NCBI RefSeq assembly: GCF_024753215.1
Contig: NZ_JANUGV010000006.1
Location: forward strand, 124,001 to 188,000
DNA: 64,000 bases
Direction: 5' to 3'
Origin: Massilia solisilvae
GTDB lineage: Bacteria; Pseudomonadota; Gammaproteobacteria; Burkholderiales; Burkholderiaceae_D
A program made the translations under genes and the position numbers. This document shows positions 19,933-29,676 of this stretch, in pieces. The notes below the pieces were generated by a model. The model was not told the DNA's origin, ran no database searches, and worked only from the letters and a program-made list of their open reading frames with translations. Each line of letters starts with the position of its first letter. The first letter of the stretch is position 1.

Positions 19933-22071
19933 ATGCCAACCGTTAACGACCTCAACACCCCGCTGTCCGGCTACAACTACATCGACGCACTGCTCGACCA
20001 GGGGCCGGACTGGAACTTCCTGACACCTGCCGGCAACACGCTGCTGTACACCTTCTCGGTCACCGCCGGCAACGAGGACGGCAGGAGCGGCCAGCAGGCA
20101 TTCAGCGCCGCGCAGCAGAGCTGGGTGCGCTATGCCCTGGCCGAGCTGCAAAAGATCACGGGCATCACGTTCACCGAAACGACCAGTGGCGACGCCCAAC
20201 TGCACTTCTGCAATATCGACATCACCGACAATTCGTACACAACCGGCCTGTGCAGCTGGCACAGCAGCTATGGCCCCGACGCTACCGGCGAGCTGAAGTA
20301 CGACGCGACGGCCTACATCTATCTCGACAACAACGAGTTCTACGCGCAGAACAGCGACCTGACCCCGGGCCTGCCCGGCTACCAGACGCTGCTGCACGAG
20401 CTTGGCCATGCACTGGGCCTGAAGCATCCGTTCGACGACAGCCCCAACCTGCCGGCGGCGCAGGACAACACGGCCAACACGCTGATGGCGTACACCGAGG
20501 CCGGCGGCACCTACCAGCACTACAACCAGTACGACATCGCCGCGCTGAACTGGCTGTACGGCGGCGACGGGCTGCGCGGCGCGCTGGGCATCAACTCGAC
20601 CACCGGTGCGCGCTACCTCACCGGCACCAACGGCAACGATGTGCTGACCGGCACCCCCTATGACGATACCCTCGAAGGCGATGGCGGCAACGACCAGATC
20701 AACGGCGGCGACGGCACCGACACCGTGGTATTCCGCGGCAGCCGCAGCGACTACCGGATCTCGCAGCTGGACAGCGGCGCGCTGGTGGTCGCCGGCTCGG
20801 CCTACGAGGGCACCGACACCCTGACCTCGGTCGAATACCTCAAGTTCCTGGGCGACAACAGCGTGCAGCGCGCCCAGGTTGCGGCCGACACCACGCCCCC
20901 GGCTGCGCCGACGCTGAGCGTGGCCAAGAACGCCAATGGCTATGCGCTGGGCAGCACGCCGCTGGTGACCGGCATGGCCGAGGCCGGCTCCACAGTCAAG
21001 CTGTACAACGGCAAGACGCTGATCGGCAGCACCCAGGTCGATGCCAGCGGGCTGTGGACGATCACGACCGATCCCCTGGCCGACGGCAACAACTATGCGG
21101 TGTACGCGACCGCCACCGACGCCGCCGGCAACACCTCGTCCGCCAGCGCCCCGGTCAGCTTCAATGTGGACGCGCACGCCCCGGTCATGCCGACCGGCCA
21201 GCTGTCGCTGGCGCAGGGCAGCAACGCGCCCTCCTTCACCGGCACGGCGGAAGCGGGCACGATGATCCAGCTGGTGCGCGTGCCGGACGGCACCGAGATC
21301 GCGCGCGGCACGGCTGTCTTGAGCAACACCTTCGCCATCAACCCCGGCGCTTTGCCCAACGGCAATTACACGCTGGCGGTGGTGTCGGTGGACGCGGCGG
21401 ACAACGCGACCAGTTCGGCGGAGCGCATCACGTTCACGATCAACAGCACGCTCAACACCACCGGCGACGCCGGCGCCAACGTGATCGCGGCCGGTGCGGG
21501 CGACAACGGGATCGACGGCAGGGAAGGGCTCGACGTCGTCGTGTACGGCGCGCCGCGCGCGAACTTCACGGTGACCAGGCAGGTGTACGGCTACGCGGTC
21601 CAGGACAATGCTGGCGACGGCGGCCGCGACACCTTGGTCAACGTCGAGCGCGTCCAGTTCAGCGACGGCAAGTGGCTGGCGCTGGACATCGACGGCGCCG
21701 CCGGCAAGGTGTACCGCATGTACCAGGCCGCGTTCGACCGCACCCCGGACGCCGGCGGCTACGCCTACTGGCTCAACGCGATGGACCACGGCTACACCCT
21801 GAACCAGGTGTCCGGCCTGGTGCTGGCCAACAAGGAAGCAGTGGACCTGTACATGAAGGACCCGTCGGACGAGTACTTCGTCACCCAGCTCTACCACCAC
21901 GTGCTGCACCGCGAGCCCGAGGGCGCGGGCTACCAGTGGTGGCTCGACAACGTGCACAAGGCCTCGCGCGCGGAAGTGCTGGCGATGTTCAGCGAAAGCC
22001 CGGAGAACCAGGCCCAGGTCATCGGCACGATCCAGAACGGCATCGACTACACACCCTGGACCGGGGCTTGA
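19933..22071 (+). CDS. Serralysin-like RTX zinc metalloprotease with Ig-like and DUF4214 domains
   Basis: A 712-residue secreted protease. The zinc motif HELGHALGLKH spans residues 155-165 and the Met-turn with the zinc-ligand Tyr is NTLMAYTE (Met185, Tyr187). RTX calcium-binding nonapeptides (GTNGNDVLTG, GDGGNDQINGG) lie at about 231-268. Two or more Ig-like modules follow, at about 315-500 (TPPAAPTLSV, VNLDAHAPVMPTG-like segments), and a DUF4214 domain occupies about 590-705. No Sec signal peptide, as expected for type I secretion, whose transporter genes are not in the window. Placing the RTX block in the middle rather than at the C-terminus is unusual for serralysins. Confidence 0.88.
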   Translation: MPTVNDLNTPLSGYNYIDALLDQGPDWNFLTPAGNTLLYTFSVTAGNEDGRSGQQAFSAAQQSWVRYALAELQKITGITFTETTSGDAQLHFCNIDITDNSYTTGLCSWHSSYGPDATGELKYDATAYIYLDNNEFYAQNSDLTPGLPGYQTLLHELGHALGLKHPFDDSPNLPAAQDNTANTLMAYTEAGGTYQHYNQYDIAALNWLYGGDGLRGALGINSTTGARYLTGTNGNDVLTGTPYDDTLEGDGGNDQINGGDGTDTVVFRGSRSDYRISQLDSGALVVAGSAYEGTDTLTSVEYLKFLGDNSVQRAQVAADTTPPAAPTLSVAKNANGYALGSTPLVTGMAEAGSTVKLYNGKTLIGSTQVDASGLWTITTDPLADGNNYAVYATATDAAGNTSSASAPVSFNVDAHAPVMPTGQLSLAQGSNAPSFTGTAEAGTMIQLVRVPDGTEIARGTAVLSNTFAINPGALPNGNYTLAVVSVDAADNATSSAERITFTINSTLNTTGDAGANVIAAGAGDNGIDGREGLDVVVYGAPRANFTVTRQVYGYAVQDNAGDGGRDTLVNVERVQFSDGKWLALDIDGAAGKVYRMYQAAFDRTPDAGGYAYWLNAMDHGYTLNQVSGLVLANKEAVDLYMKDPSDEYFVTQLYHHVLHREPEGAGYQWWLDNVHKASRAEVLAMFSESPENQAQVIGTIQNGIDYTPWTGA

Positions 22072-22117
22072 TTGCGCCGGCTGGCATAATGCGCACTTTG
22101 CAGCCAGGAACAGCGCC

Positions 22118-22321
22118 GTGGATCACGAAGACCGCTTTGTCGATATCGAAATCAAGCTCGCGCACCAGGAAGACCTGGTCGAGACGCTGAACCAGACCAT
22201 TTACCAGCAAGGCCGCCGCATCGACCAGCTCGAGGCGATGCTGGCCAAGCTGGCCGACCACGTGCGCAACCTGCAGGAAGCCGGGCAGCAGCCGGTCAAC
22301 GAGCGGCCGCCCCACTACTGA
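22118..22321 (+). CDS. slyX: SlyX family protein
   Basis: A 67-residue coiled-coil protein, typical SlyX length, with heptad-like leucines through IEIKLAHQEDLVETLNQTI and a proline-rich end (PPHY) characteristic of SlyX. Function of the family is not established. The start is GTG with AGGAA nine bases upstream. The 3' end overlaps the convergent GMC oxidoreductase gene by 26 bases. Confidence 0.9.
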   Translation: MDHEDRFVDIEIKLAHQEDLVETLNQTIYQQGRRIDQLEAMLAKLADHVRNLQEAGQQPVNERPPHY

Positions 22322-23597
22322 GGTGCTGGCCGAGGCGCTTGCCCAGGCATAGCAGGGTGAGCGTGGGCGGCAGGCCCCACGGGTCCGGGATCACCGAGGC
22401 GTCGCACACGTACAGGCCGGCGGTGGCGGTGCGCAGGTCGCTGTTCACGCCGTGCCCGATGCGCACGCTGCCGCCCGGGTGCGCGGCGAAGTGCCAGGTC
22501 TTGAAGATGCCGCGCGCGCCGGCCTGGCGCAGGATATCGCCCGCCAGCGCAATGCCGCGCGCGAAGCGGGCGCGCTCAACGTCCCCCAGCCGCTTGCTGA
22601 CCCAGCGCGGGCCGACCGCGCCGCCGATCTCGTCGCGGATCTTGACCATCATGCTCAGGGTGCGGCTGTGCGCGAACAGCCGGTCCAGCCGGCCGACCTG
22701 GGCCGCGAACGCCTGGTACATCGGGCGCGGCAAGGTCAGGTCGGCCAGCGATATGCCCTCGTCGTGCAGCACCATCCCGGCCGCCATCGGCACTTCGGCG
22801 CCGCCGTCGATGTCGTCCACCGTGCCCATCACCGCCACCACCGGATCGCTGAAGAACGGCGCGCGGCGCGGCCCCAGTCCGGAGCGGTGCAGGATGCGCG
22901 GGCTGCCCACGCCGCCGCCCGAGAGCACCACCAGCGGCGCCCTGATCGTGCGCGGCCGGCCGCCGATGGTGGCCTCGACTCCGGCCGCACGGCCGTTCTC
23001 GACCAGCACCCGCTGTACCTGCGCGCGGTCCGCCACCTGCGCCCCGTGCACGCAGGCTTCGTCCAGCAGGTCGCGCGCCGTCCACTTGGCGCCGAACGGG
23101 CAGCCGTATACGCAGCGCCAGCAGCCGCTGCGGCAGCTTTGCGGGCGGATCATCTTGTCCAGTTTGCGCCACGGGAGCGACAGCGATCGCGCGGCCTGCA
23201 TCATGCGCGTGGCCATCGGGCCGACCAGGTTGTCGGGCAGTGGCGCCATCGGCAGCTCGGCCGAGAGCTCGGCCAGCGCCGGCGCCAAATCGATGCCGTG
23301 CGCGGCGAACATGGCCGCGGGCGGCGGCGCGGCGGTGGCGAAGTTGATCGCCGAGCTGCCGCCGGCCGTGATCCCGCTGACCATCAGCGAGGCGTCGCTG
23401 TGGAAGAACGCGCCGCGCCCCGGCACGGCGGCGATGGCGGCCATCTGCGCCAGCGTGCCCTTCAGCGGCGCCGCGCTGCCCTGCTCCAGCACCAGCACGC
23501 GCAGGCCGCGCCGCGCCAGCTCGCGCGCTGTGCTGGCGCCACCGGGGCCGCTGCCGGCGACGATCACGTCATAGGATTCGTGCAAGGTGATAGGCAT
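22296..23597 (-). CDS. GMC-family FAD-dependent oxidoreductase
   Basis: A 433-residue flavoenzyme. The N-terminal FAD motif is VAGSGPGGASTARELARRG; the C-terminal GMC signature region carries HPGGSVRIG and DASVIPDPWG. A cysteine-rich stretch CRSGCWRCVYGCPFGAK near residue 145-165 resembles that of cholesterol-oxidase/long-chain alcohol-oxidase-like GMC enzymes. Substrate unknown; alcohol or sterol-like oxidation is an inference. The ATG at 23597 has AGGA eight bases upstream; an earlier ATG at 23606 has a badly spaced site. Lies 34 bp downstream of the MerR regulator on the same strand, so it may be controlled by it. Confidence 0.85.
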   Translation of the reverse strand: MPITLHESYDVIVAGSGPGGASTARELARRGLRVLVLEQGSAAPLKGTLAQMAAIAAVPGRGAFFHSDASLMVSGITAGGSSAINFATAAPPPAAMFAAHGIDLAPALAELSAELPMAPLPDNLVGPMATRMMQAARSLSLPWRKLDKMIRPQSCRSGCWRCVYGCPFGAKWTARDLLDEACVHGAQVADRAQVQRVLVENGRAAGVEATIGGRPRTIRAPLVVLSGGGVGSPRILHRSGLGPRRAPFFSDPVVAVMGTVDDIDGGAEVPMAAGMVLHDEGISLADLTLPRPMYQAFAAQVGRLDRLFAHSRTLSMMVKIRDEIGGAVGPRWVSKRLGDVERARFARGIALAGDILRQAGARGIFKTWHFAAHPGGSVRIGHGVNSDLRTATAGLYVCDASVIPDPWGLPPTLTLLCLGKRLGQHLSSGAAAR

Positions 23598-23631
23598 GGC
23601 GCGCATCCTATCACGCAAGGCGCCGCCGCGA

Positions 23632-24642
23632 TCAGGGCGCCGCGTCGGCCGCCTGCAGCCAGGCTACCATCTGGTCGGTCATTCCCACGCCCATCCGCAG
23701 CAGGGGTTCTGACGCGATCGCCTTGCGGAACAACGGGACGGTCGCCGGATCGGTGCCGACCATGTCGAAGAACAGCTCCGCCTTCTGGCGCGCCAGCTCC
23801 TTCGATGCGGGCGCACGCGCCGACGGGTCGGCCGCCATTTGCTCCCGGATCCGGCCAAACAGCGCAGGCCATTCGCCGCCGCGGCTGGCGTGGTGGCGGC
23901 GCATCTGTGCGATGACCTCCGGCGGCAGGTATTTGCCATACACCTCCAGCCGCAGTTCGCCGATCGCGGCGATCATGTAGGCGCGCAGCTCGATCGAGAT
24001 GCCGGTCTCCTGCCGCGCCTTTGGTTCGTTCGTCAGCATCTGGTCAAGCTTGCTGGCGAAGTCCTGGTTGCCGCCGGTGTCGCGGTCGAGAATCTCCAGC
24101 CAGCGCCGCGCGACCTGCCTGGCCTCGGCGCTGTCGGGCGTTACCCCTTGTTCCATCAGCGTGCGCACCTGGCTGACAAGTGCCTGCCAGTCCATCTTTG
24201 CATCCTTGGCTTGGACGAGCCGCAGTTGCTGCAGCTCGGCTTGCGAAAAGTATTTGTCGTACATGGTCATCTGCTCCAGAGTGGTTAGCCAGGTGGACAG
24301 CTCGGGAGCCTCGCCGCGCGCAAGCTGGGCCCGTACGCGCAGTAGCTGCTCGCGCATGCGGGTGGCTTCCCCGATCTGGCGATCGAGCGAGGCCAGCTGG
24401 CGCTCGATGACCGCCAGCGGCGAGGCATCCGGACTGTCCAGGTAAGCCCCGATGTCGGCCAGCGCCATGCCGAACCTGCGCAGCGCCTGGATCTGCTGCA
24501 GGCGTGCCACGTCGTCACGGTCGTACAGCCGGTAGCCGGCATCGGAACGCGCGGAAGGCCGCAGCAGCCCGATGCTGTCGTAGTGATGGAGCGTGCGCAC
24601 CGTCAGGCCCGCGCGCTCGGCCAGCTCACCCACTTTCAGCAT
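23632..24642 (-). CDS. MerR-family regulator with TipAS-like effector domain
   Basis: A 336-residue regulator. Residues 2-70 form a MerR winged helix (KVGELAERAGLTVRTLHHYD, then RLYDRDDVARLQQI), followed by a long dimerisation helix at about 80-115. The C-terminal part contains a TipAS-like domain (MYDKYFSQAELQQL) and further helices. TipA-type proteins bind antibiotics or other multidrug ligands and activate promoters with long spacers. AGGAGG lies seven bases upstream of the ATG. It probably heads a short unit with the GMC oxidoreductase. Ligand unknown. Confidence 0.88.
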   Translation of the reverse strand: MLKVGELAERAGLTVRTLHHYDSIGLLRPSARSDAGYRLYDRDDVARLQQIQALRRFGMALADIGAYLDSPDASPLAVIERQLASLDRQIGEATRMREQLLRVRAQLARGEAPELSTWLTTLEQMTMYDKYFSQAELQQLRLVQAKDAKMDWQALVSQVRTLMEQGVTPDSAEARQVARRWLEILDRDTGGNQDFASKLDQMLTNEPKARQETGISIELRAYMIAAIGELRLEVYGKYLPPEVIAQMRRHHASRGGEWPALFGRIREQMAADPSARAPASKELARQKAELFFDMVGTDPATVPLFRKAIASEPLLRMGVGMTDQMVAWLQAADAAP

Positions 24643-24779
24643 CGAACTCCTCCTGTCTTCCACGGTGAACCCAGTCTGGTGCCTCACGTTGCGTGAGGGT
24701 CAAGCCATTATCCCGACAAATGTTCAATATTTGCCGACAGGACGTTATAGTTGAGTTATTAGTAACTCTGCAAGTGGCG

Positions 24780-25166
24780 ATGGAAGCGATATTCGAGATG
24801 CTGCTGCAGCTTGCACTGGAGTTCATTGTGGAGGTGTTCGGGCAAGTGCTGGCCGAATTCGGCCTGCGCTGCACCACCGAGGCATTCAAGCGCGAGCCCA
24901 CGCCGTGGATGGCGGCCATTGGCTACGTCATCCTGGGCGCGTTGGTGGGCCTCGTCAGTGTCTTCCTCGTTCCGCCGCTGATCGCCGGGCTGCACCTGCG
25001 CATCGCCAACCTGGCGCTGACCCCGGTGTTCGCCGGCGCCGTGATGCTGCTGGTGGGGGCTTGGCGACGGCGCCGCGAGCAGGTCGTGGTGCGGCTCGAC
25101 AGCTTCGCCTACGGCTACCTGTTCGCGCTGACGATGGCACTGGTGCGCCTCTGGTTCGCACCGTAA
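24780..25166 (+). CDS. Small hypothetical membrane protein
   Basis: A 128-residue protein with an amphipathic N-terminal segment (FEMLLQLALEFIVEVFGQVL) and three hydrophobic stretches (YVILGALVGLVSVFLVP, LALTPVFAGAVMLLVGAW, YGYLFALTMALVRLWF) separated by an RRRREQ loop. It is probably an inner-membrane protein. The ATG at 24780 is chosen because the resulting N-terminus is uniform with the rest; an in-frame ATG at 24720 or GTG at 24693 would add 20-29 residues from an AT-richer stretch that more likely holds the promoter. No family recognised. Confidence 0.6.
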   Translation: MEAIFEMLLQLALEFIVEVFGQVLAEFGLRCTTEAFKREPTPWMAAIGYVILGALVGLVSVFLVPPLIAGLHLRIANLALTPVFAGAVMLLVGAWRRRREQVVVRLDSFAYGYLFALTMALVRLWFAP

Positions 25167-25309
25167 AGCTGTTGCTATCCGGTGTCCTTACGCGCTGACA
25201 TGCATACCTTTTCCTTGTGACGACTGAGCAATAAGCCTGCTATGATCTTGCGCGCATCCGCCTGCCGGGTTCGCTTGGCAGCATGACAACAGCGTTCGCG
25301 AGAGACTCC

Positions 25310-27445
25310 ATGAAACGTCCACAACTGCTCATCGTTGCAGCCAGCCTCGCGCTCGCGCATGCAGCGGTCGCCGCCCCTGTCGCAGCCGGTCCCGTGCTCG
25401 ACGCCGCCAACCCCTTCGCCAGGCCCAGCACACTGCCGCTGCACTACCCAGCGTTCGACAAAATCAAGGACGAGCACTTCATGCCCGCGTTCGAAGCCGG
25501 CATGCGCGAGCAGCTGCGCGAAGTGGCCGGCATTGCGGCGAACAAGCGGCCGCCCAGCTTTGACAACACGATCGTCGCACTCGAGCGCTCGGGCCAGCTG
25601 CTCACGCGCGTGGGCACCACGTTCTCGAATCTGCAGACGGCCAACACCAACGACAAGCTGGACGCGATCGACCGCGAGATCCAGCCCAAGCTGGCCGCGC
25701 ACCACGACGCCATCTACCTGAACGACAAGCTGTGGGCGCGCGTCAAGGCGCTGTACGACAAGCGCGCCAGCCTGGGGCTGGACGCCGAGTCGATGCACCT
25801 GCTCGAGCGCTACCACCGCGACTTCGTGCGCGCGGGCGCCAGGCTGGGAGCGGCGGACAAGGAAAAGCTCAAGGCCTACAACGGCGAGATCGCCGCGTTG
25901 CAGTCCAGGTTCTCTCAGAACACGCTCAAGGAAGCCAATGCTTCGGCGGTGGTGGTGGACACGCGCGCCGAGCTCGATGGCTTGTCCAACGCGCAGGTCG
26001 ATGCCGCTGCCGCAGAGGCGAAGAAGCGCGGCCTGGATGGCAAGTTCGTGCTCGTCCTCGGTAACACCACCGGCCAGGCGGCGCTCGCCGAACTGACCAA
26101 CCGCGCGGTGCGCGAACGCCTGCTGGCGGCATCGCTCGCGCGCGGCAGCCGCGGCGGCGAATTCGACAACCGCGAGCTGGTGCTGCGCCTGGTGAAGCTG
26201 CGCGCCGAAAAGGCAGCGCTGCTCGGCTACCCGAATTTCGCGGCCTACTCGGTCGAAACCGAAACGGCAAAGAATCCCGAGGCGATCAACAAGCTGCTGG
26301 CCGACGTGATCAAGCCGGCAGAGGCCAACGCGCACGGCGAGGCGGCCGAAATCCAGAAAGTGATCGACGCTGAACACGGCGGCTTCCAGGCCGGCCCGCA
26401 GGACTGGTCCTACTATACGGATAAGGTGCGATCGCAGAAATTCGCGTTCGACGAAAGCCAGCTCAAACCTTATTTCGAGCTGAACAACGTCGTACTGAAC
26501 GGCGTGTTCTACGCGGCCAACAAGGAGTTCGGCATCAGTTTCAAGGAGCGCCACGACCTGCCCGTGTACGACCCGGACGTGCGCACGTTCGACGTGTTCG
26601 ACGCCGACGGCAAGCAGCTGGCGATCTTCATCCTGGACTACTACGCGCGCCCGAACAAACAGGGTGGCGCGTGGGAGAACGAGTACGTCTCGCAGTCCAA
26701 ACTGCTGGGCACCTATCCGGTGGTCGCGAATCACCTGAACATACCGAAGCCGCCCGCTGGCCAGCCCACCCTGCTGACCTTCGACGAAGTGACCACCGCC
26801 TTTCACGAGTTCGGCCACGCGCTGCACAGCATGTTCTCGAACGTGAAGTACCCGACCTTCGCCGGCGCCAACACCGCGCGCGACTTCGTCGAGTACCCGT
26901 CGCAGCAGAACGAAATGTGGGCCACCTGGCCCGAAGTGCTGGCCCACTACGCCAAGCATTACCAGACCGGCGCATCGATGCCGAAGGACCTGCTCGACAA
27001 GGTGCTGGCGACCAAGACCTTCAACATGGGCTTCATCACCACCGAGTACACGGCGGCGGCGATCCTGGACCAGCGCTGGCACCAGCTGGCGCCCAGCCAG
27101 ATCCCGACCGACGTGCCGCTCTTCGAGTCGCAGGCGCTGAAGAACGCCGGCGCCGACTACGAGCCGGTGCCGCCGCGCTACCGCACGACCTATTTCTCGC
27201 ACAGTTTCTCGCTGGGCTACTCGGCCGGCTACTACGCCTACCTGTGGAGCGAAAAGCTGGCCGCCGACACCTCCGCATGGTTCAAGGAAAACGGTGGCCT
27301 GCTGCGCAAGAACGGCGACTATTACCGCAAGATGGTGCTGTCGCGCGGCTCTTCGCAGGACGAACTGGAGACCTACCACAACTTCCGCGGCCGCGATGCG
27401 GACATCAAGCCGCTGCTGCTGCGCCGCGGCCTGGCCGCTGAATGA
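25310..27445 (+). CDS. Exported M3-family metallopeptidase (Dcp/oligopeptidase A-like), paralogue 1
   Basis: A 711-residue zinc peptidase with a signal peptide (MKRPQLLIVAASLALAHAAVA). The active site HEFGHALHSMF is followed by the third ligand in FVEYPSQ, and YEPVPPRYRTTYFSHSF is the typical substrate-binding loop near the C-terminus. Dcp-type enzymes remove dipeptides from peptide C-termini; periplasmic location is inferred. An earlier ATG at 25283 would disrupt the signal peptide. Followed after 47 bp by a full-length paralogue, so the pair arose by tandem duplication. Confidence 0.92.
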   Translation: MKRPQLLIVAASLALAHAAVAAPVAAGPVLDAANPFARPSTLPLHYPAFDKIKDEHFMPAFEAGMREQLREVAGIAANKRPPSFDNTIVALERSGQLLTRVGTTFSNLQTANTNDKLDAIDREIQPKLAAHHDAIYLNDKLWARVKALYDKRASLGLDAESMHLLERYHRDFVRAGARLGAADKEKLKAYNGEIAALQSRFSQNTLKEANASAVVVDTRAELDGLSNAQVDAAAAEAKKRGLDGKFVLVLGNTTGQAALAELTNRAVRERLLAASLARGSRGGEFDNRELVLRLVKLRAEKAALLGYPNFAAYSVETETAKNPEAINKLLADVIKPAEANAHGEAAEIQKVIDAEHGGFQAGPQDWSYYTDKVRSQKFAFDESQLKPYFELNNVVLNGVFYAANKEFGISFKERHDLPVYDPDVRTFDVFDADGKQLAIFILDYYARPNKQGGAWENEYVSQSKLLGTYPVVANHLNIPKPPAGQPTLLTFDEVTTAFHEFGHALHSMFSNVKYPTFAGANTARDFVEYPSQQNEMWATWPEVLAHYAKHYQTGASMPKDLLDKVLATKTFNMGFITTEYTAAAILDQRWHQLAPSQIPTDVPLFESQALKNAGADYEPVPPRYRTTYFSHSFSLGYSAGYYAYLWSEKLAADTSAWFKENGGLLRKNGDYYRKMVLSRGSSQDELETYHNFRGRDADIKPLLLRRGLAAE

Positions 27446-27492
27446 CCGGATGACCCCGATCGCCCTTTGACAACAACACTCCACAAGAGACA

Positions 27493-29619
27493 ATGAACCG
27501 CAACCACATCCTCATCGCCGCCGTCGCCATGGCCGCCGCCCAATTCGCCCACGCCGAACCGGCCTCGATGCTGCCGGCATCGAACCCGTTCGCCAAGGAG
27601 AGCACCCTGCCGTTCAAGTATCCGGCGTTCGACAAGATCAAGAACGAGGACTACGAACCGGCCTTCGTCGAAGGCATGCGCGTGCACGCCGCCGAGATCG
27701 AGGCGATCGCCAACAACAAGGCCGCGCCCACGTTCGACAACACCGTCGTGGCGATGGAGCGGTCGGGCCGGCTGCTGAATCGGGTGCAGTCCGTGTTTTA
27801 CAACCTGGTCGGCTGCAACACCAACGAAGACATGCAGAAGCTGGACAAGAAGCTGGCGCCGATGCTGGCCGCGCACAGCGACGCGATCCGCCTGAACAGC
27901 AAGCTGTACCAGCGCATCGACACCCTGTACGCCAAGCGTGACAAGCTGCACCTGGACGCCGAGTCGAAATACCTGCTCGAGCGCTACCACACCGACTTCG
28001 TGCGCGCCGGCGCCCAGCTGTCCGATGCCGACAAGGCCAAGCTGAAGGCCTACAACGCCGAGATCGCGGGCCTGCAGACCCAGTTCAGCCAGAACGTGCT
28101 GAAGGAAGCCAACGCCTCGGCGCTGGTGGTGAACAGCCGCGAGGAGCTGGCCGGCATGTCGGACAAGGCGATCGACGCCGCCGCTGCCGAGGCGAAGAAG
28201 CGCGGCATGGACGGCAAGTTCGTGGTGCCGGTCGTGAACACCACCCAGCAGGCTCCGCTGGCCGTGCTGACCAATCGTGCCACCCGCGAGAAGCTGCTGT
28301 CGCTGTCGCTCGCGCGCGGCAGCCACGGCGGCGAATTCGACAACCGCGATCTGGTGCTCAAGCTGGCCAAGGCGCGCGCCGAGCGCGCCAGGCTGCTGGG
28401 CTACCCGAGCCACGCCGCCTACATGCTGGAAGACCAGACCGCGAAGAACACCGACGCCGTGAACAAGCTGCTGGGCGAGTTCGCCAAGCCGGCGGTGCGC
28501 AACGCGAAGAAGGAAGCGGCCGAGATCCAGAAGGTGATCGATGCCGAGAAGGGCGGCTTTGCGGCTACCGCATACGATTGGGACTTCTACACTGACAAGG
28601 TGCGCCAGGCCAAATACGCGTTCGACCAGAACCAGCTGCGCCCCTACTTCGAGTACAACACGGTGCTGCTCAACGGCGTGTTCTTTGCCGCGAACAAGGA
28701 ATACGGCTTGACCTTCAAGGAGCGCCACGACCTGCCGGTGTATAACCCGGACGTGCGCGTGTTCGACGTGTTCGACGCCGACGGCAAGCAGCTCGCCATC
28801 TTCCTGCACGACCCGTACGCGCGCTCGAACAAGCGCGGCGGCGCCTGGATGAACGCCTACGTCAACCAGAACACCCTGCTGGGCACCAGGCCGGTGATCG
28901 CCAATCACCTGAACATTCCCAAGCCGGCCGCGGGCGAACCGACGCTGCTGACCTACGACGAAGTGCGCACCATGTTCCACGAGTTCGGCCACGCGCTGCA
29001 TGGCATGTTCTCGAACGTGAAGTACCCGCGCTTTTCCGGCACCCGCGTGCCGCGCGACGTCGGCGAATTCCCGTCGCAGGTCAACGAGATGTGGATGGCC
29101 TGGCCGGAAGTGCTGGCCAACTACGCCAAGCACTACCAGACCGGCGCGCCGATGCCCAAGGAACTGCTCGACAAGGTGACCGCCTCGCAGAAGTTCAACG
29201 AAGGCTACCGCACCACCGAGTACCTGGCCGCATCGATGCTGGACCAGAGCTGGCACCAGCTGACGGCTGACCAGATCCCGACCGACGTGCTGGGCTTCGA
29301 GGCCAACGCGCTGCACCAGTGGGGCGTGGACTTCCCGCTGGTCCCGCCGCGCTACCGCACCACATACTTCTCGCACGTGTTCTCAGGCGGTTATTCGTCG
29401 GGCTACTACGGCTACCTGTGGGCCGAGAAGCTGGACGCCGACACCGTCGAGTGGTTCAAGGAGAACGGCGGCCTGCTGCGCAAGAACGGCGACCGCTTCC
29501 GCAAGATGCTGCTCTCGCGTGGCGGCTCGGCCGACGTGATGGAAATGTACCGCTCGTTCCGCGGCCGCGATCCGGTCATCCAGCCGCTGCTGGAGCGCCG
29601 TGGGTTGACTGGCGAGTAA
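27493..29619 (+). CDS. Exported M3-family metallopeptidase (Dcp/oligopeptidase A-like), paralogue 2
   Basis: A 708-residue protein aligning with the preceding peptidase along its whole length, with its own signal peptide (MNRNHILIAAVAMAAAQFAHA). The active site HEFGHALHGMF and the third ligand in VGEFPSQ are intact, as is PLVPPRYRTTYFSHVF. Differences fall in the flanks of the zinc site (SMFSNVKYPTFAG versus GMFSNVKYPRFSG), which could shift substrate range. AAGAGA upstream supports the ATG. A rho-independent terminator follows. Confidence 0.92.
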   Translation: MNRNHILIAAVAMAAAQFAHAEPASMLPASNPFAKESTLPFKYPAFDKIKNEDYEPAFVEGMRVHAAEIEAIANNKAAPTFDNTVVAMERSGRLLNRVQSVFYNLVGCNTNEDMQKLDKKLAPMLAAHSDAIRLNSKLYQRIDTLYAKRDKLHLDAESKYLLERYHTDFVRAGAQLSDADKAKLKAYNAEIAGLQTQFSQNVLKEANASALVVNSREELAGMSDKAIDAAAAEAKKRGMDGKFVVPVVNTTQQAPLAVLTNRATREKLLSLSLARGSHGGEFDNRDLVLKLAKARAERARLLGYPSHAAYMLEDQTAKNTDAVNKLLGEFAKPAVRNAKKEAAEIQKVIDAEKGGFAATAYDWDFYTDKVRQAKYAFDQNQLRPYFEYNTVLLNGVFFAANKEYGLTFKERHDLPVYNPDVRVFDVFDADGKQLAIFLHDPYARSNKRGGAWMNAYVNQNTLLGTRPVIANHLNIPKPAAGEPTLLTYDEVRTMFHEFGHALHGMFSNVKYPRFSGTRVPRDVGEFPSQVNEMWMAWPEVLANYAKHYQTGAPMPKELLDKVTASQKFNEGYRTTEYLAASMLDQSWHQLTADQIPTDVLGFEANALHQWGVDFPLVPPRYRTTYFSHVFSGGYSSGYYGYLWAEKLDADTVEWFKENGGLLRKNGDRFRKMLLSRGGSADVMEMYRSFRGRDPVIQPLLERRGLTGE

Positions 29620-29644
29620 GCGCCAGCGGCGTGACCAGGGCCCA

Positions 29645-29671
29645 CCCGCTGCAAAGCTGGCGGGCTTTTTC
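29645..29671 (+). terminator. Rho-independent terminator after the M3 pair
   Basis: Stem CCCGC/GCGGG around a 10-base loop (29645-29664), followed by CTTTTTCTTTG. It marks the 3' end of the M3 peptidase pair and insulates it from the convergent T6SS-like cassette. Confidence 0.75.
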
Positions 29672-29676
29672 TTTGC

